Source: CALAGB01 sp963713965 (lineage in GTDB: Bacteria; Chloroflexota; Chloroflexia; Thermomicrobiales; Thermomicrobiaceae). From it: a stretch of DNA of 64,000 bases. Of the stretch, positions 61,410 through 64,000 are shown in pieces. The position numbers were made by a program, and so were the translations under genes. Position 1 is the first letter of the stretch. Every line of letters begins with the position of its first letter. Location of the stretch: positions 1,674,001-1,738,000 of the forward strand of contig OY970217.1 of assembly GCA_963713965.1 (NCBI GenBank), written 5' to 3'. The notes under the pieces were generated by a model, which saw nothing but the letters and a program-made list of their open reading frames with translations, made no database searches and was not told the origin of the DNA.

Positions 61410-62684
61410 ATGAAACGGTGGCCGCCTTCGGCGTTCGCCGCTCTTGTCCATCGCGACTTCACGCTCATCTGGATGAGCCAATTTATCTCCAGCGTCGGGA
61501 CGCAGATCCAGACCGTCGCGCTCGGCTGGTTGGTTTACGACCTGACCGGTTCAGCGGCTTTGCTCGGTGGCATCGCGCTGGCACGCGCAATCCCCACCAT
61601 CTTCCTCTCCTTGTTCGGCGGCACGTTGGCAGATCAGGTCGATCGACGCGTCTTGCTCCTCATCTCGCAGACCATCCTGGCGCTTTTCAGCGCGCTGCTG
61701 GCGATCGCTATCCAGGGCGGTCTGACAAACATCACCATCCTCTATGCCTTCGCCGTCCTTACCGCCGCGGCATCCGCGGTGAGCGTCCCCACCACGCAAG
61801 CCTTCATCCCGGCGCTGGTCGATCGGGAACGCCTTGCGAACGCACTGACGCTCAACGTGCTGGCCTTCAATGTGGCGGCCGTGGTCGGCCCTGCCGTCGG
61901 CGGGTTGGTGATCGGTGGACTGGGAGTGGCGGCGGCCTACTGGATCGATGCGGCCTCCTTCTTCGTGGTGATAGGCGCATTGATCGCCATGCGTTCCCGC
62001 ATCACGCCGGAACCGTTGCCACGTCGCGGTCTGGCGGCATTGGTCGACGGGCTGACGTTCGTGCGTGAGCGCCCGGTCCTCTGGCAGCTGATGGTGATCG
62101 ACTTCCTGGCAGTCCTCTTCGCCTCGCGTTTTGGACTCTTACCAGTCTTCGCCGAGACGGTGCTCAAGATCGGGGCACAGGGGCTCGGATTTCTCTACGC
62201 CGCCGTCAGTTTCGGCGCGGTCTTTGGCTCTGCCCTCTTCACCTTTCTGCCCTTACCAAAGCGTCCCGGTCGGTTGGTCGCCCTGACGATCCTGGCCTAC
62301 GGTGCGGTGCTGTCCGTCTTCGGATTGGTCCACTCCTTTGCGTTCGCGCTTGTCTTGCTGGCCATTTCCGGCGGACTCGATGCGGTCAGCTCGGCACTGC
62401 GGCAGACGGCACGCCAGCTAGCGACTCCAGACAACCTGCGCGGACGAGTCGGCGCGCTCGCATCCACGTTCGCCATCGGTGGCCCGCGACTGGGTGATTT
62501 TCAAGCCGGAATGGTCGCCAGCGTCGTTGGCGCGGGGAATGCCATGGTTATCGGCGGAGCGACCTGCTTTGCGATGGCATTCCTCTCGCGATGGTGGGCG
62601 CGTCCGCTCTGGAGCTATCACGGTCAGGAGCTGGTACCGGACGACACAACGCTTGCGGCGCAGTCCGCGACATCCGGCTCCTGA
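61410..62684 (+). CDS. MFS transporter (EntS/MFS_3 type exporter)
   Basis: 424 residues with twelve spans. N-terminal RDFTLIWMSQFISSVGTQIQTVALGWLVYDLTGSAALLGGIALARAIP is the MFS_3 signature, with motif A-like GTLADQVDRRVLL in loop 2-3. Middle RGLAALVDGLTFVRERPVL is typical of the central loop. Family members export siderophores, macrolides and other compounds. No biosynthetic cluster lies next to it, so the substrate is unknown. Confidence 0.9.
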   Translation: MKRWPPSAFAALVHRDFTLIWMSQFISSVGTQIQTVALGWLVYDLTGSAALLGGIALARAIPTIFLSLFGGTLADQVDRRVLLLISQTILALFSALLAIAIQGGLTNITILYAFAVLTAAASAVSVPTTQAFIPALVDRERLANALTLNVLAFNVAAVVGPAVGGLVIGGLGVAAAYWIDAASFFVVIGALIAMRSRITPEPLPRRGLAALVDGLTFVRERPVLWQLMVIDFLAVLFASRFGLLPVFAETVLKIGAQGLGFLYAAVSFGAVFGSALFTFLPLPKRPGRLVALTILAYGAVLSVFGLVHSFAFALVLLAISGGLDAVSSALRQTARQLATPDNLRGRVGALASTFAIGGPRLGDFQAGMVASVVGAGNAMVIGGATCFAMAFLSRWWARPLWSYHGQELVPDDTTLAAQSATSGS

Positions 62685-63125
62685 CCCGCGCGTTGTTCGA
62701 CCGGATTGACGCTCCACGCTCCGTAGTGGCACCATCATGAATTGCCGATCGGACGAGCCACGCCGGTTAGCCAGCTCACGGCAGTTCCGATCGACCAGAT
62801 CAACGGGACCGACGATCCGACATGAGGCAATCTATCTTGCACCTGTGCACTGAGGAGACACCCGTCCTATTGTGAGTCGATTGAGTGACGTCCGATCCGA
62901 ATTCGGCTGGACGCTCTGATCCATGCGCTCGAATCGAATTGGCGACGCTGATGCCCCGCACCTGAGGAGCCCGCTTCCCACTGAACGACGCGACCGAGCA
63001 GACAGGCACGCCCGTAATCCCCGCGTGTTCCTCGGCTATCACCGGGCCCCTGACTTGACTGACCAATCCCCTGAAAAGAACAGAGAGTCGACATCGTGCG
63101 GCATGCGAGCTTCGACCGTTCCGCG
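62685..63125. other. 440-bp intergenic region, nothing recognised
   Basis: No reading frame with coding character, hairpin or repeat copy could be identified between the MFS exporter and the YfhO-like gene. Confidence 0.5.
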
Positions 63126-64000
63126 ATGAAACGCGACATGCGCGTTCAATCGCCGCCAGAAATCCAGCCTCCAACCGCCCAGACGCCGTCCGCGAGCAGC
63201 CTTGAGAGTCACTCGTGGGCTCGCCCGCGCCCGTGGCTCATCCTGCTCGGAGAAACGATCCTCTTTCTGGTTGTAGCCGCAGGCGTCCTCTGGCCCGCGC
63301 CGATCCACTCTAGCGAGCTACCCGCCGCTTACCCCGACAGCGACCTGATGATCAGCCACTGGCCCAGCGCCATCTTGATCAAACGCACTATCTCGCTGGA
63401 GCACCGGCTGCCGCTCTGGAACCCGTTCTTCGCCGGCGGTCGACCACTCGCCGCAGACCCACTGGCCGCCATGTTCTACCCGCCGACTCAGCTGATGAAC
63501 CTGTTCCCACTGCGAGATTACTACCTGATCCTGCTGCTCGGGCATCTGATGCTGGCCGGCTTCGGCACGCTTCTCCTGGCGCGCCGCGCGTTCCGCCTGA
63601 CGCGCTGGCCCGCGCTGGTGGCTGCCGTCAGCTTCATGGCTACGCCACGCCTTATCAGCCATCTGGGGGCTGGACACTTCACCGTCGTCCAGACCGTCGC
63701 CTGGTACCCTTGGCTGGTCCTCGGCGCCTGGGCCACGGTGCGGCAACCACGTCGCTGGGCCGCGCCGTTCGGACTGATCCTCGGGCTGACTCTCCTGGCT
63801 GGGCATCCGCAAATGGCCTATTACGGCCTGTTCATGACCGGCGTCGTTGCGCTCTGGCTCCTGTTCACTCGCTACCGAGCGTCGACCTGGAAGGATCTGC
63901 GCGCACCCGTCGCCGGGCTGATCGCCGCGGGAATTACCGGCGTGCTGCTGGCTGCAGTCCATTTGCTGCCGCTGGCCCAATTCACTGCCCTCTCGACGCG
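63126..64000 (+). CDS. YfhO-like multi-span membrane protein, C-terminus cut by window edge
   Basis: The frame opens at ATG 63126 and runs off the right edge (about 291 residues visible). After a 36-residue polar start comes a span (WLILLGETILFLVVAAGVLW), then a large extracellular loop with PAAYPDSDLMISHWP and PLWNPFFAGGRPLAADP, and several further spans (YLILLLGHLMLAGFGTLLLARR and others). 'D-x-x-x-x-x-x-W-P...PLWNP...G.P...D' is the pattern of YfhO and related GT-C-like glycosyltransferases. The protein would act in envelope polysaccharide or lipid glycosylation. No clear ribosome site was found. Confidence 0.75.
   Translation, partial: MKRDMRVQSPPEIQPPTAQTPSASSLESHSWARPRPWLILLGETILFLVVAAGVLWPAPIHSSELPAAYPDSDLMISHWPSAILIKRTISLEHRLPLWNPFFAGGRPLAADPLAAMFYPPTQLMNLFPLRDYYLILLLGHLMLAGFGTLLLARRAFRLTRWPALVAAVSFMATPRLISHLGAGHFTVVQTVAWYPWLVLGAWATVRQPRRWAAPFGLILGLTLLAGHPQMAYYGLFMTGVVALWLLFTRYRASTWKDLRAPVAGLIAAGITGVLLAAVHLLPLAQFTALST

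Overview
This is a 64 kb chromosomal window of high-GC bacterial DNA, clearly above 60% G+C in most genes. The best-supported placement is Chloroflexota, perhaps near Thermomicrobia. This rests on three things: two secreted enzymes carrying the 'FGYPISEEF...QYFERxxFE(Y/W)HP' repeat that is common in that phylum, a RibXY-type flavin transporter under an FMN riboswitch, and a YfhO-like membrane protein at the right edge. No rRNA, tRNA, CRISPR array, prophage or insertion sequence was seen. Spacing is tight, most genes have clear Shine-Dalgarno sequences, and several intergenic gaps hold palindromic repeats.

Left part (1-10 kb): a truncated DapA-family aldolase; an alpha/beta hydrolase; a minus-strand operon of RidA-family protein, PLP threonine/serine dehydratase and FMN-dependent alpha-hydroxy-acid oxidase; a PPOX flavoprotein; a frameshifted Lrp/AsnC regulator; a HicAB toxin-antitoxin pair; and a secreted GH3 glycosidase with C-terminal repeats.

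10-21 kb is the most distinctive region. First comes a minus-strand electron-transfer operon: a NuoF-like flavo-iron-sulfur protein, a small ferredoxin, a Thr/Ser-rich membrane-anchored protein, the flavinyltransferase ApbE and a ferric-reductase-like membrane cytochrome, closed by a clear terminator. Then comes a minus-strand surface locus: a sortase, a small unknown protein, a 753-aa low-complexity protein with a C-terminal MPATG sorting signal, and a 536-aa Val/Thr/Asp-repeat membrane-anchored protein. Together they look like a cell-surface assembly system.

21-40 kb: a methyltransferase and an M23 peptidase; an M19 dipeptidase; a luciferase-like oxidoreductase with a SnoaL-like partner; the FMN-riboswitch-controlled riboflavin transporter genes ribX and ribY without an adjacent ATPase; small membrane and stress proteins; a secreted phosphoesterase; an orphan MbcA/ParS-like protein; a CoA-transferase/crotonase pair; a lower-GC PIN-like gene that looks acquired; a DinB protein; and two MFS transporters.

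40-64 kb: a type IIA topoisomerase pair; a YkuD L,D-transpeptidase with the same C-terminal-type repeats as the GH3 enzyme; an AstE/AspA-family deacylase; a GSDH-type lipoprotein; a serine hydrolase; argS translationally coupled to arginase; a glucose-1-phosphate thymidylyltransferase; a peptide ABC transporter (binding protein and two permeases); an MscS channel; a lipoprotein; an MFS exporter; and a truncated YfhO-like membrane protein.
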